Assembly (NCBI GenBank): GCA_009784935.1
Contig: WQXI01000020.1
Coordinates: 1-39,002, forward strand
DNA length: 39,002 nucleotides
Source: Treponema sp.
GTDB taxonomy: Bacteria > Spirochaetota > Spirochaetia > Treponematales > Breznakiellaceae
Reading direction: 5' to 3'
Positions 21,122 through 30,195 of the stretch are shown piece by piece. Made by a program: the position numbers and the translations under genes. Below the pieces are notes generated by a model that made no database searches, was not told the origin of the DNA, and saw nothing but the letters and a program-made list of their open reading frames with translations. Position 1 is the first letter of the stretch, and every line of letters begins with the position of its first letter.

Positions 21122-21671
21122 TGTTTTCTCCTGTTTCTCCTATTGTTACACAAAATATAAAAAATACCAGCCCTTCTTTATAAGGTTTAAAAGAATATTC
21201 CATATTTATACTGCTTCGGCGGGCGACTTCTATAAAACCAAGTCCTGCGCCTTTGCTTTTTACATTATTGTCTTTTAGTTTCATTTGTTCTTTATAATAA
21301 GCCCTGATTTCGTTTTTATTCAGCGTATTTAAATAATCTATTCTATTTTTAATTAATCCTTTACTATCATGGGCGATTACATTGCAGGATTGTAAAATAT
21401 AGGCTTTTCCTTCTTTTGCGATTACAAACATTCCTTTTGGAAGCCCTTCATTGTCATTTTCGTCAGAATACATCATCATATTGTTCATTTGTTCTATGCA
21501 TACAGAATAAACTTTTTGCAGTAAGAGAGCGGATATACCGTCAGCTGAGAGGCGTTTTTTTAATGAGAGAGCTATAGCGCTTATATTTTCCGGCCATAGT
21601 CCGCCGTTATAAACAAGCAATATATTATTATGGTTTAAAGGTAATAAGCTGGAGATCATCTCGTCTTGCAT
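21105..21671 (-). CDS. siaB: SiaB-family protein kinase (DUF6272, GHKL fold)
   Basis: This 188-residue protein is a single GHKL-type ATPase/kinase module. The N-box is E60-x3-N64 (CIEQMNNMMM), and the G2-like loop is KGAGLGFIEVARRSS (140-154), followed by strands ending FFIFCVTIG. SiaB proteins phosphorylate SiaC on Ser/Thr. The ATG at 21671 is preceded by AGGGGG at 4 bases. It overlaps siaA by 44 bases and siaC by 17, so the order siaA-siaB-siaC is tightly coupled. The length is as usual for the family. Gly/Asp positions of the G1 box are less clear, so ATP binding is inferred from the N and G2 boxes. Confidence 0.82.
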   Translation of the reverse strand: MQDEMISSLLPLNHNNILLVYNGGLWPENISAIALSLKKRLSADGISALLLQKVYSVCIEQMNNMMMYSDENDNEGLPKGMFVIAKEGKAYILQSCNVIAHDSKGLIKNRIDYLNTLNKNEIRAYYKEQMKLKDNNVKSKGAGLGFIEVARRSSINMEYSFKPYKEGLVFFIFCVTIGETGENNDKSI

Positions 21672-23505
21672 TATTCCCCCTGTGGTTTTCGAACTCTATA
21701 TAGATTTTTTCTGATATTACGCTCTGGCTTTCGTTATGATTTTCTAAAATTATTTTTTCCAGTATTTTAAATCCAAACGGGAGAAGTTCATCATTGCCAA
21801 ACTGGCTGTCTAACTGGCTTCCGATTTGTTCATACAGTCCGTCTGATACTATATAAAACTTGTTATTTGGATTCTCTTCTATAACAGTAACATCTATCTG
21901 TTCTTTGTTTATTAAAGCGCCGCTGCCTACCCTCAACTTTTGCCCGCGCAGTCTTTGGATATTCTTACCGTCACAGATAAATACATTTGTATTTCCGGAT
22001 GAAATTTTTACAGCTCCTTTCTTAGAAATATATAAAACTGCCAAATCACATCCGTCATTAATTACCAATCCTTTACTTGCTCTTTTAGAACTGACATTAA
22101 GCTCTGCAATAAGTTTTTTTTCGAGTTCCCATATAATTTGAGCGGTATCTTTATAATTACTGTCATCGATCAATGTCTCAAACGCAGAAACTACTAGCAT
22201 TGTTAAAAGCGCGCCGGGAGTACCATGACCTGTGCAGTCGCAGACACAGAGAACGGTTCCGTCATTAAAATTTTTAAGCCAATAAATATCACCGCCGACA
22301 ATATCTTTTGGTTTCCATATACAGGAATAATCGGTAAATGCTTTTTTAAATGTATCATCCAACGGCAAAAGATTTCTTTGAATCTTGCCAGCATACTCTA
22401 TGCCGGATACAAGATTCATATGCTCTTTTAATTTTTCTGCCATCGAATTAACAGCGTCTTTTATATGATCAAACTCATCGTTATAATTGCCTTCTATTCT
22501 TGTATCAAGCCTGCTTTCTGCAATCCTTCCAAGCCCGTAAACAAGATGTTTTATCGGTTTTAATAGTTTTCCTATTATTAAAAACGCAGTAATAAACATC
22601 ACTGTCAAAGAAAATAACAGTACTCTTATTGTCTCTATAAGGATTCGGTTTAGCTCGCGGTAATAATCATAATACGGCACCAGTCCAACAACAATATTTT
22701 TATTATCGCTTTTGTATCCCGCATAGTATCTTTCTTCATTAATTTCTATCCAAACAAAACCGCTTGAGCCGCTTAATCTTTTAAACCAGTCTTCTTCTGT
22801 CACATCTTTTCCATTTTCATAAATATCCGGATGAGATATAATCTTTCCTCCAGAAATTAAAAACCCAAAGCCGTTATCTCCGATTTTAGTCTCGTTTATA
22901 ATTTTTTCTATATTAATCTGCTCCTGCAGCCTTCCTATTACATCTGCATTAAAACCGGCTTGGATAAATCCGCCGTTAGAAAGGCTTACGCCGGTAAAAT
23001 GAGTAATTTCGCCCTGCGATAGATCATGAAGTATCGAAGCCCGCGGCTCTTCGCTGATTTCTTTAACTGTTCCTTCTGTCAGAACCATATAAATACTTGT
23101 TGTTTCTGTTGCGGTATAACTATCGCCGATATATTCCGGTATACTGCTGTTTATTATATTCCCTCTGGAATCTGCAATATTAAGTTCAATTATATCCAGC
23201 TGCAAAGACAGCTCTTTAAGTTCGGCTGGGGTTATTCTAAAGTTCCTTCCTTCCAGAATTACCGCTACAGTTCTTGCAATTGCTATATGTTTATCGTTTA
23301 ATGTCTGCTTAGTAGACTCCATTATAACATCAAGATGATTAATCTGCGCTAGAATATTACCTGTAAATATTTCCAAGTTTGCGTTTGTTTTTCTTCTTAT
23401 CGCAGAACTTAACATCCTATAGTCTATAAAAGCTATAAACAATATCGAAAAAATAAATATCGTAACTATGGGAATTAATATTTTTGTTTTAAAACTAAGC
23501 CGCAG
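21628..23505 (-). CDS. siaA: SiaA-like membrane sensor with PP2C/SpoIIE phosphatase domain, probable CTG start
   Basis: I propose CTG at 23505 as start (625 residues). AAGGAG lies exactly six bases upstream, and the added residues (RLSFKTKILIPIVTIF...) complete an otherwise truncated first membrane helix. A downstream TTG at 23442 is the alternative. Domains in order: membrane helix, periplasmic dCache-like sensor (about 45-285, with ADSRGNIINSS and GDNGFGFLISGGKIISHP), second membrane helix near 290-312, HAMP (about 315-370), and SpoIIE-type PP2C (about 395-625: VGGDIYWL, CDCTGHGTPGALLT, FYIVSDGLYEQIG, ARRDDLQLITF). The phosphatase should dephosphorylate SiaC. It follows the DUF2339 gene by three bases. 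The sensed ligand is unknown. Confidence 0.85.
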   Translation of the reverse strand: MRLSFKTKILIPIVTIFIFSILFIAFIDYRMLSSAIRRKTNANLEIFTGNILAQINHLDVIMESTKQTLNDKHIAIARTVAVILEGRNFRITPAELKELSLQLDIIELNIADSRGNIINSSIPEYIGDSYTATETTSIYMVLTEGTVKEISEEPRASILHDLSQGEITHFTGVSLSNGGFIQAGFNADVIGRLQEQINIEKIINETKIGDNGFGFLISGGKIISHPDIYENGKDVTEEDWFKRLSGSSGFVWIEINEERYYAGYKSDNKNIVVGLVPYYDYYRELNRILIETIRVLLFSLTVMFITAFLIIGKLLKPIKHLVYGLGRIAESRLDTRIEGNYNDEFDHIKDAVNSMAEKLKEHMNLVSGIEYAGKIQRNLLPLDDTFKKAFTDYSCIWKPKDIVGGDIYWLKNFNDGTVLCVCDCTGHGTPGALLTMLVVSAFETLIDDSNYKDTAQIIWELEKKLIAELNVSSKRASKGLVINDGCDLAVLYISKKGAVKISSGNTNVFICDGKNIQRLRGQKLRVGSGALINKEQIDVTVIEENPNNKFYIVSDGLYEQIGSQLDSQFGNDELLPFGFKILEKIILENHNESQSVISEKIYIEFENHRGNNARRDDLQLITFKP

Positions 23506-23508
23506 GTT

Positions 23509-26097
23509 TTACTCCTTCTTTACGCTTGAGTTTAAGTCTGAGTTTGAACTTGAATCTGATTTTGAACCTGAACTCAAGCTTAACAGCTCCAGTTTTTTAC
23601 TAAAGAATTGAAACACAAAAGAAATTGCCACAAGTGTTATTCCAAGCGCAAAGTATGAAAAAATCCTAAAACCTTGGGTTAGCCCTGATAGATCTACGAT
23701 GAAGAGCTTAATTACAGCAAAAATTGCAAGTATCAATCCAAAACGGCGTATAAAGGCAAAACGTTTAATAAAACCGTAAACAATCCACGCAAATGCCGCT
23801 AATACATAAATAATGCTTATAACCGCGCTAGAAAAACTTAAATTAAACTGCATTACAAGATTTTGCGAAAGAAGCACTACAAAATATCCCGAAACTACGA
23901 GAGGGAGAAACTCTATTCCTTTTCTTCTTTGAGTAATTATTATCTTCATCGCGTCACGCATAGCAAGAACCGATAAAACGCCAAGCACAATAAGAATAAC
24001 GATTCCTATCGCAATAAGACCATAATTATCCGGATCTGCCGAAAAATATCTGTAAGAATATGATCTGTTTATAACATTGTTAGTAAACATCCAAATAATG
24101 CCTACCCCGTACAATATTATAGAAAGTATTTTTATTCCAAACTCAGAAAACATTTTTATACGCGAAATAAAATATGCAACAAGAAATATTGCTGTCACAG
24201 AAGCCGCTGCAACAAGATATCTTATCTGAAACGCTTGTTCATTTGCGTATAATGGGAGCAGTTTTTTTCCAAGTTCATGAATAATATATACAATGTATCC
24301 GCAAAAATTAGCAATAACAAAATATTTATAAACAGAGGCGAATTTGCTGTTCATCATTTTTTTTGCCATATATACGCCTAAGATTATTAAGCTTGCAAGA
24401 GTAATCGCAGTATATTTCCAAACGAACAATTCGCTCCAATTATAATCCATAAGGTCAAAGAGTAAAAATACACCCAAGCATAATGAGCATATTATAGCTC
24501 CTGCCTTTTTAAACTTTTTATCGTCTTTTAAGATTCCGTAAACAGAAAGCGCGACTCCTTCTGCAAGCCATCCGAGCGTAAGCCACATACGTCCAAACTG
24601 CATTGGAATAATTAATGCCACAAACGCAATAGAAGTCAAATAAAACAGCACTTTTACAGGTTTTTCTTGCGGTGAGAATTTTTTTTCTAGTATTATGCTT
24701 AAAAGTATATAAACTGCGGCAAAGGAAACAGCCAAAAGCCCTGTATATTTTTCCATATCGAACATTAAAAATATTACGTAAATTATTAAAGCGCTGAATA
24801 CAGTATTAATAGACAGTAATACAATATCAGATTTTTTAAATCTTGCTTTTGTATGATATGTGCCTATTATTGGAATCGCAGTATAGATTAAAAAGGCAAA
24901 CGACGCATAAATAAAGATTAATGCCCTTGATGCATCAGGATTATCATAACTGACATAATCATTATATTGAATACTTATTATAAAAGTTACGAGTATATTT
25001 AGAATTAAACCAAAAAAAGCGGCTACGCGCCATTTTCTGCTCCAAGAAATACCAAGAGCGAATAAGTTAAGAATCGCAAAATATGCCATTGCGGCATACA
25101 TTAATTCTCTGTTTTCTAAAATCGAAAAAAACGGAATATAACCGCCCACCAGCGCAAAAACCGCGACTAACTGCGAATTGTACCGTACAGACAGAGTAAA
25201 AGAACCCATTGTAAGCGCGACGCAAATTACAAGAGAAAGATACATAGGCAGAACTTGCAGATAAAAATAACTTATCGCAAGAGCCGCAAACATTATCGCT
25301 ATCCCGCCTGCCGAGATACCAAGAGAAAAAGCGTTTGGCTTCTTTTGATTTAGATATTCTCCTACAACCAGCATTATCGCGCCAAATGAAAAAATCATAA
25401 TGCTCTTTAAAATATCAGATACATTAAAATAGGCATAACGCATAGCTGTAATCGAGCCTATTACTAAGAGCGAAATACCGATTACATTTAAAACATTAAG
25501 CCCAACAAATCTTTCTATATTATTTTTTTTAGAGACAGCTATTATCTGCTCTTCGGTTATTTCTTCTTTTTTAAGTGCGTCAAGCTGTTCTTTTTCTTCG
25601 TCAGAAAAAATATTATCCGCTTTTGCGGTTCTTACCCGCAGTTCTGTTACTTTTTTATCCAAAATAACCGAAAGCTCATCGAGTTTTATATTAAACTCAT
25701 CTTTTATATCCAAGTTATTTTTTTCTAGTACATCTTTAATATTTTTTATTCTTTCTTTTACATTTCTTTCTATGTTTGATAATTTGTCAAGTTCACCGTC
25801 GATTTCAGAACTAAAATAAACTTTTAATTTGCCGGCTGTATTGTTAACAATCGAGACTTTCTCGTTAAAAATATGTTCATACAAAGTATTTTTAAGGCTT
25901 GAGTTTTGATCGATTAACTGAGCCGCTTCTTTATTAATTTTATCAAATTCATTCTGCAGATTAGCTATCTGCGCAGAAAGTTCATTGTTCTCTTTTGCGA
26001 TATCGCTGTTTTCGAGGGTTTGACACTCTTTGTCTATTTCTGCGGCAATGTTTCTTTGCAGTTTTGAGATATCTTTTAGATTCTCTGTAATTTTCAT
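23509..26097 (-). CDS. DUF2339 polytopic membrane protein
   Basis: This 862-residue protein begins with a coiled-coil region of about 190 residues rich in Glu, Lys and Asn (starts MKITENLKDISKLQRNI), followed by a basic/acidic hinge. More than twenty closely spaced membrane helices then run from residue about 200 to 835. The order VGLNVLNVIGISLLVIGSI, IMIFSFGAIMLVVGEYL, GGIAIMFAALAISYF and LAVSFAAVYILL is the DUF2339 pattern. The function of this family is not known. The C-terminal tail is a low-complexity Ser/Asp run (SLSSGSKSDSSSNSD). The ATG has AGGAGA seven to eight bases upstream. It lies between deoC (9 bases) and siaA (3 bases), so it is co-expressed with the Sia switch and might be part of the same envelope response. 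Confidence 0.85.
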   Translation of the reverse strand: MKITENLKDISKLQRNIAAEIDKECQTLENSDIAKENNELSAQIANLQNEFDKINKEAAQLIDQNSSLKNTLYEHIFNEKVSIVNNTAGKLKVYFSSEIDGELDKLSNIERNVKERIKNIKDVLEKNNLDIKDEFNIKLDELSVILDKKVTELRVRTAKADNIFSDEEKEQLDALKKEEITEEQIIAVSKKNNIERFVGLNVLNVIGISLLVIGSITAMRYAYFNVSDILKSIMIFSFGAIMLVVGEYLNQKKPNAFSLGISAGGIAIMFAALAISYFYLQVLPMYLSLVICVALTMGSFTLSVRYNSQLVAVFALVGGYIPFFSILENRELMYAAMAYFAILNLFALGISWSRKWRVAAFFGLILNILVTFIISIQYNDYVSYDNPDASRALIFIYASFAFLIYTAIPIIGTYHTKARFKKSDIVLLSINTVFSALIIYVIFLMFDMEKYTGLLAVSFAAVYILLSIILEKKFSPQEKPVKVLFYLTSIAFVALIIPMQFGRMWLTLGWLAEGVALSVYGILKDDKKFKKAGAIICSLCLGVFLLFDLMDYNWSELFVWKYTAITLASLIILGVYMAKKMMNSKFASVYKYFVIANFCGYIVYIIHELGKKLLPLYANEQAFQIRYLVAAASVTAIFLVAYFISRIKMFSEFGIKILSIILYGVGIIWMFTNNVINRSYSYRYFSADPDNYGLIAIGIVILIVLGVLSVLAMRDAMKIIITQRRKGIEFLPLVVSGYFVVLLSQNLVMQFNLSFSSAVISIIYVLAAFAWIVYGFIKRFAFIRRFGLILAIFAVIKLFIVDLSGLTQGFRIFSYFALGITLVAISFVFQFFSKKLELLSLSSGSKSDSSSNSDLNSSVKKE

Positions 26098-26106
26098 AAT
26101 TTTCTC

Positions 26107-26796
26107 CTAATATCCTGCAGCTTCACTGCCGGTCAACAGCTTAACAGCAGAACTCGTTCCAATACGGGAAGCTCCTGCATTAATAAAAGCAATAATATCC
26201 TCGCGCGTTTTTATTCCGCCTGCCGCTTTGATTTTTGTTCCGTTACCTATATGTTTTTTGAATAACTCTATATCCGCAAGAACCGCGCCTGCACTCCCAA
26301 AACCTGTAGAAGTTTTGATAAAGTCTGCGCCTGTCTCTGTTACAATTTGGCAGAGGCGTATTTTTTCTTCTTCTGTTAAATAACAAGTTTCTATAATTAC
26401 TTTTAGTATTTTGCTGCCGTCAGCTTGCGGACAAGCTTTCTGCGAACAAACTTCTTTAACAAGTTTTATTTCTTCTTTAACTAAATCAAAGCGTTCGCCT
26501 TTTACATTACATACATTAATGACCATATCAATTTCGTTTGCGCCGTTAGCAATTGCGTGTTCTGTTTCATTGACTTTTGCCGCCGTCACAGAATAACCGA
26601 GAGGAAAGCCAATAACTGTACAGATATTTAAATTAGGATATTCAGAAGAAACAATGTTTACATAAGACGGCGGAATACAGACAGACGCAGTTTTAAAACG
26701 AACCGCCTCATCACAGAGGGTTTTTATTTCCTCCGGCGAGGCGGTCATTTTTAACAGCGTGTGATCAACTCTATTTAAGATCTCCGCGTCTGTCAT
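26107..26796 (-). CDS. deoC: Deoxyribose-phosphate aldolase
   Basis: This 229-residue class I aldolase splits 2-deoxyribose 5-phosphate into glyceraldehyde 3-phosphate and acetaldehyde, the last step of deoxynucleoside breakdown. The Schiff-base lysine is K161 in ADFIKTSTGF, the second catalytic lysine is K190 in IKAAGGIKT, and D90 in NEIDMVINV completes the site. RVDHTLLK at the N-terminus and VIGFPLG are also typical. Length is normal. The gene starts six bases after the purine permease stop, with a weak GGA site, and continues into the DUF2339 gene. Pairing with a nucleobase permease suggests that the operon begins with nucleoside salvage, while the later genes serve signalling. Confidence 0.96.
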   Translation of the reverse strand: MTDAEILNRVDHTLLKMTASPEEIKTLCDEAVRFKTASVCIPPSYVNIVSSEYPNLNICTVIGFPLGYSVTAAKVNETEHAIANGANEIDMVINVCNVKGERFDLVKEEIKLVKEVCSQKACPQADGSKILKVIIETCYLTEEEKIRLCQIVTETGADFIKTSTGFGSAGAVLADIELFKKHIGNGTKIKAAGGIKTREDIIAFINAGASRIGTSSAVKLLTGSEAAGY

Positions 26797-26802
26797 AAAT
26801 TA

Positions 26803-28257
26803 TTATCCGGCAATTCTTTCCATCGCCATCAGAACAAAGTAAAGTACAAACAACAATGTCGCTCCGGTTAATATCGGATGAACATCTTTCAATTTTTTGT
26901 TGCAAAGTTTTACAATAATGTAAAAAATAAACCCTGCGGCAATACCGTAAGAAATATTATAAGCAAATGTCATAATTGTCACAGTAAAGAAAGCAGGAAT
27001 TGCTTCGTCTAATTCTTTCCAGCGGATATCCGCAAAAGATTCAGCCATCATAATGCCTACAATGATTAAAACAGGAGCTGTAGCCTGAGCGGGAGCCATA
27101 CCGAAAAGCGCAACTAAAGGAAGACAAACAAGGAAAAGAGCCGCTGTAACTACAGAGGTAAAACCTGTGCGTCCGCCTTCGCTGATACCCGAAGCGCTTT
27201 CGATATAAGTCGTAGCGTTGGATGTCCCAAATAATGCGCCTAAAGATGTCGCTGTAGAATCTGCAAACAAAGCCTTATCCATTTTTGATTTAAAGCCTTT
27301 TGATTCGTTCATTGCTCTCTCGTCATTTGCATCAAAAATACCGGATTTGCGGCCTGTGCCGATAAAAGTGCCGATTGTATCAAATGTATCTGTTAAGCTG
27401 AATGCAAAAACTGTAATTATAACAATAAAAGCTCTGCCGTCAGTAAAGAGAGATTTAATGCCTACATCGCCGAAAAACGCAAACGATACTTCGTTAATGC
27501 CTGCAAGCGCGGACATATCAAAAAGTCTTTCCGGAACATATGTAACGCCCATCGGAATACCAATTAATGTAGCGGCGACGATTCCAATAATCATTGCGCC
27601 TCTTACTTTTAACTGTAAAAGAATAATTGTTACTGCAAGGCCGATTAACGCAAGAATAGGACCTGCGGTACTAAACTTGGAAAGTTCGGGTATCACATTT
27701 GCGCCGTCCATGCCAAAACCCGGCGCTAACAATGCCGCGCCGCCATCAAGAGGAATTGTAAATGTATCCGGTGTTATAACAACATCATAAATAAAGTTTA
27801 TAAACCCTGCGTTTTTTATTCCGATATATGCGATAAAAAGACCGATACCGCCGCCGATTGCCAGCTGAAGCGATTTAGGAATCGATTTAATAATAGCCTT
27901 GCGCAGCCTTGTAACGGTAATGATAACGTTGACAATACCGCAGATAAAAACCATCGCGAGAGCTTCTTTCCAATGAAAACCAAGAGCGCCGCAGACAGTA
28001 AATGCAAAGAATGCGTTAAGTCCCATACCGGGAGCTACTGCATACGGAACATTTGCGATAAGACCCATAACAAGAGTACCGACAACTGTTGCAAGAATAG
28101 TAGCGACAAAAACGCCGCCTCTGTCCATGCCGGCTACGCCAAGAATGCTTGGGTTAACAAACATTATATACGCCATTGTAAAAAATGTTGTAAAACCGGC
28201 TAACACTTCTGTACGGTAATTAGAACCGCTTTTTGTAATTCCAAAAAAATTGTCCAT
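26803..28257 (-). CDS. NCS2-family (AzgA-like) purine/nucleobase permease
   Basis: The ATG at 28257 (484 residues) is chosen because AAGGAG sits five bases before it; an upstream in-frame reading would run through palindromic intergenic DNA. The protein has about 12 to 14 membrane helices. Family marks are VLAGFTTFFTMAYIMFVNPS, YAVAPGMGLNAFFAFTVC, AIGGGIGLFIAYIGIKNAG, FVFSLTDTFDTIG-like AFSLTDTFDTIGTFIGTG, and ATSLGALFGTSNATTYIESA, which fit the AzgA/PbuG branch that imports adenine, guanine or hypoxanthine by proton symport. It is first in the leftward unit and is followed by deoC. No purine riboswitch is present in the upstream 170 bases, although strong hairpins are. Confidence 0.93.
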   Translation of the reverse strand: MDNFFGITKSGSNYRTEVLAGFTTFFTMAYIMFVNPSILGVAGMDRGGVFVATILATVVGTLVMGLIANVPYAVAPGMGLNAFFAFTVCGALGFHWKEALAMVFICGIVNVIITVTRLRKAIIKSIPKSLQLAIGGGIGLFIAYIGIKNAGFINFIYDVVITPDTFTIPLDGGAALLAPGFGMDGANVIPELSKFSTAGPILALIGLAVTIILLQLKVRGAMIIGIVAATLIGIPMGVTYVPERLFDMSALAGINEVSFAFFGDVGIKSLFTDGRAFIVIITVFAFSLTDTFDTIGTFIGTGRKSGIFDANDERAMNESKGFKSKMDKALFADSTATSLGALFGTSNATTYIESASGISEGGRTGFTSVVTAALFLVCLPLVALFGMAPAQATAPVLIIVGIMMAESFADIRWKELDEAIPAFFTVTIMTFAYNISYGIAAGFIFYIIVKLCNKKLKDVHPILTGATLLFVLYFVLMAMERIAG

Positions 28258-28280
28258 TCCAACTCCTTCTCTCTCGTATT

Positions 28281-28391
28281 GCGGTTTACGACGTTCTGCC
28301 AACGGCAGAATGTAGAGACGGCACAGCCGTCTTGTAAACCGCTGAGATAGGCGACCGTCTGACCGCATTATGCGGGCAGATGTCGCTTATC
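28281..28391. repeat. Two complex intergenic palindromes between the hydrogenase operon and the purine permease
   Basis: Unit A (28281-28342) has outer arms GCGGTTTAC/GTAAACCGC holding two 7-bp hairpins with 3-base loops (TTCTGCC-AAC-GGCAGAA; AGACGGC-ACA-GCCGTCT), a Y-shaped fold. Unit B (28346-28391) is a long hairpin with arms GATAGGCGAC/GTCGCTTATC and inner stems TCTG/CAGA and CCGCA/TGCGG. They look like dispersed repetitive palindromes rather than a known riboswitch. Confidence 0.7.
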
Positions 28392-28394
28392 GTG

Positions 28395-28426
28395 ATTGTA
28401 TGCGACGTTTTAATGTCGCATACAAT
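28395..28426 (-). terminator. Terminator-like hairpin after the hydrogenase operon
   Basis: A perfect 12-bp stem (ATTGTATGCGAC/GTCGCATACAAT) with an 8-base loop begins immediately after the stop codon of hndD. No U-run follows on the leftward strand, so it may act by a Rho-dependent or RNA-stabilising route. It probably separates hydrogenase from permease expression. Confidence 0.6.
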
Positions 28427-30184
28427 TTATTTGATGTACAATGGTCTTTCTGTATATTTAGTATGCAGCAGATCGTGGGCTTTTTTGCCTCCGGGTTCTC
28501 CAAGGAATTCTTTATAAACTTGAGTGATACATGGATTTTGATGTGAACAGCGGTACTGTGATTTTTCATCATCGGTATAAATACCTGCGGTACGCTGTTT
28601 GCGCACTTCATCCGTACAGCCGTAGGGTTGTCCTCCGCCTGCGATACATCCGCCGCGGCAAGCCATAACTTCTATAAAGTGATACGGCGGCTCTTGTTTT
28701 GCGTCTCTTGCAGCCCGGATTTTATCAAGAACTGCGGCGATATTGCCCATTTGGTGCGCAACAGCAATTTTTATTTTTGTACCGTTGCCAAAATCAACTT
28801 CACCTTCTTTTACGCCGTCAAGACCGCGCGCAGGTTTAAAGTTAACATCAGGCAGTTCTTTTTTTGTTACAAGGAAGTAAGCGCTTCTTACAGCAGCTTC
28901 CATTACGCCGCCTGTAACGCCGAAAATTGTTCCGGCTCCGGTGTACGGTCCAAGCGGATTGTCCGCTTCTTCGTCATCCAGTTTTAAAATTTCTATGCCT
29001 GCCTGTTTAATCATGCGGGCAAGTTCTCTTGTAGTAATTACGATATCAACATCGTAGCCTGCTTTTGCGCTCTTCATGTCGTCGTTGCGGTGCGCTTCCC
29101 ATTTTTTTGCAGTACATGGCATAACCGAAACTGAATAAACTTTTGCAGAATCTACTCCAGCCTTCCCTGCCCAATATGCTTTAATCATCGCGCCCATCAT
29201 CTGCTGAGGCGATTTAGCTGTAGAAAAATTTGGAATCATATCGGTATAGTATTTTTCCATATAGTCTACCCATGCAGGACAGCACGAAGTAATCAAAGGA
29301 ATGGGGCTGTTTTTATCGCCAAGACGTTTTACAAGCTCTGAGCCTTCTTCCATAATTGTAAGGTCTGCAGAAAAGTTAGTATCAAAAACTGTTTTAAAAC
29401 CGAGTTTGCGCAATGCCGCATATATTTTTTTTGTAAAGATTGTACCCGGCGGAAGCCCAAATTCTTCGGCTAATGCAACGCGGACAGCAGGAGCTATCTG
29501 AACAACAGGATGAATTTCTTCGTTCTGTAGGGCACTCCAGACTTTTGGAGTATCGTCGCGTTCATAAATAGCGCCGACAGGGCAATGAGCCGCGCACTGA
29601 CCGCACTTAATACAGGGGCTTTCGCCTAACGGAGTATCCGCCGCGCTGGCGATTTTTCCGCTGAATCCGCGCCCGATAAACTCAAGCGCCCAAACATTCT
29701 GCACATCCTGACAAACTTTTACGCATCTGCCGCAGCGTACGCATTTTTCCGGGCAAAGCACAATTGCAGGATTAGAATCATCGATCGGAAAATCGTTTTT
29801 TACTTTTGTATAATGCGCTTCTCTTAAACCAAACTCTGCCGCAATATCCTGAAGCTCGCAGGAGTGATTGCGCGGACACTGAAGACAGTCATCCGGATGA
29901 TTGGAAAGAATCAGTTCCAATACAGCTCGGCGCACAGAAATAATTTCCGGATCATGCGTAATAATATTCATATTAGGTTCGCATGCGGTACAGCAGGCAC
30001 GTACCATTTTGGGCGAACCTGCCATTCTTACGATACAAATACCGCATGATGCCCATGCCGGAAGATCCGGCGTATAGCAAAGGGTAGGAATTTTTATGTT
30101 AATTTTTTTCGCCGCATTAAGAATTGAGGTTCCCTGTTCAACTTCCAGCGCATTGCCGTTTATTGTAATATTGATCATACTCAT
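28427..30184 (-). CDS. hndD: [FeFe] hydrogenase catalytic subunit, HndD/HydA type (group A NAD(P)-linked)
   Basis: This 585-residue protein makes or uses H2 at the H-cluster. Modules in order: plant-type [2Fe-2S] (C36, C47, C50, C64 region), His-Cys3 [4Fe-4S] (H96...C100, C103, C109), two ferredoxin [4Fe-4S] clusters (CPEKCVRCGRCVKVC; CIKCGQCAAHCP), then the H domain. H-cluster motifs are complete: TSCCPAW (299-305), MPCTAKKWE (355-363) and EVMACRGGCIAGGGQP (505-520). The small-subunit-like tail ends with YTERPLY. GGGAG stands six bases before the ATG. It is last in the hnd order, 11 bases after HndC. With HndA-C it should couple NAD(P)H, and possibly ferredoxin by electron bifurcation, to hydrogen in the cytoplasm. 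Confidence 0.96.
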   Translation of the reverse strand: MSMINITINGNALEVEQGTSILNAAKKINIKIPTLCYTPDLPAWASCGICIVRMAGSPKMVRACCTACEPNMNIITHDPEIISVRRAVLELILSNHPDDCLQCPRNHSCELQDIAAEFGLREAHYTKVKNDFPIDDSNPAIVLCPEKCVRCGRCVKVCQDVQNVWALEFIGRGFSGKIASAADTPLGESPCIKCGQCAAHCPVGAIYERDDTPKVWSALQNEEIHPVVQIAPAVRVALAEEFGLPPGTIFTKKIYAALRKLGFKTVFDTNFSADLTIMEEGSELVKRLGDKNSPIPLITSCCPAWVDYMEKYYTDMIPNFSTAKSPQQMMGAMIKAYWAGKAGVDSAKVYSVSVMPCTAKKWEAHRNDDMKSAKAGYDVDIVITTRELARMIKQAGIEILKLDDEEADNPLGPYTGAGTIFGVTGGVMEAAVRSAYFLVTKKELPDVNFKPARGLDGVKEGEVDFGNGTKIKIAVAHQMGNIAAVLDKIRAARDAKQEPPYHFIEVMACRGGCIAGGGQPYGCTDEVRKQRTAGIYTDDEKSQYRCSHQNPCITQVYKEFLGEPGGKKAHDLLHTKYTERPLYIK

Positions 30185-30195
30185 ATTTTTCTCCC

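Noticed and set aside
28258..28426. Purine riboswitch upstream of the nucleobase permease
   Set aside because: The two inner hairpins have 7-bp stems but 3-base loops, and the conserved junction and 7-base loop sequences of purine riboswitches are absent.
28387..28611. Leftward frame overlapping the end of hndD
   Set aside because: It is a shifted reading of the hydrogenase C-terminus and the following hairpin.
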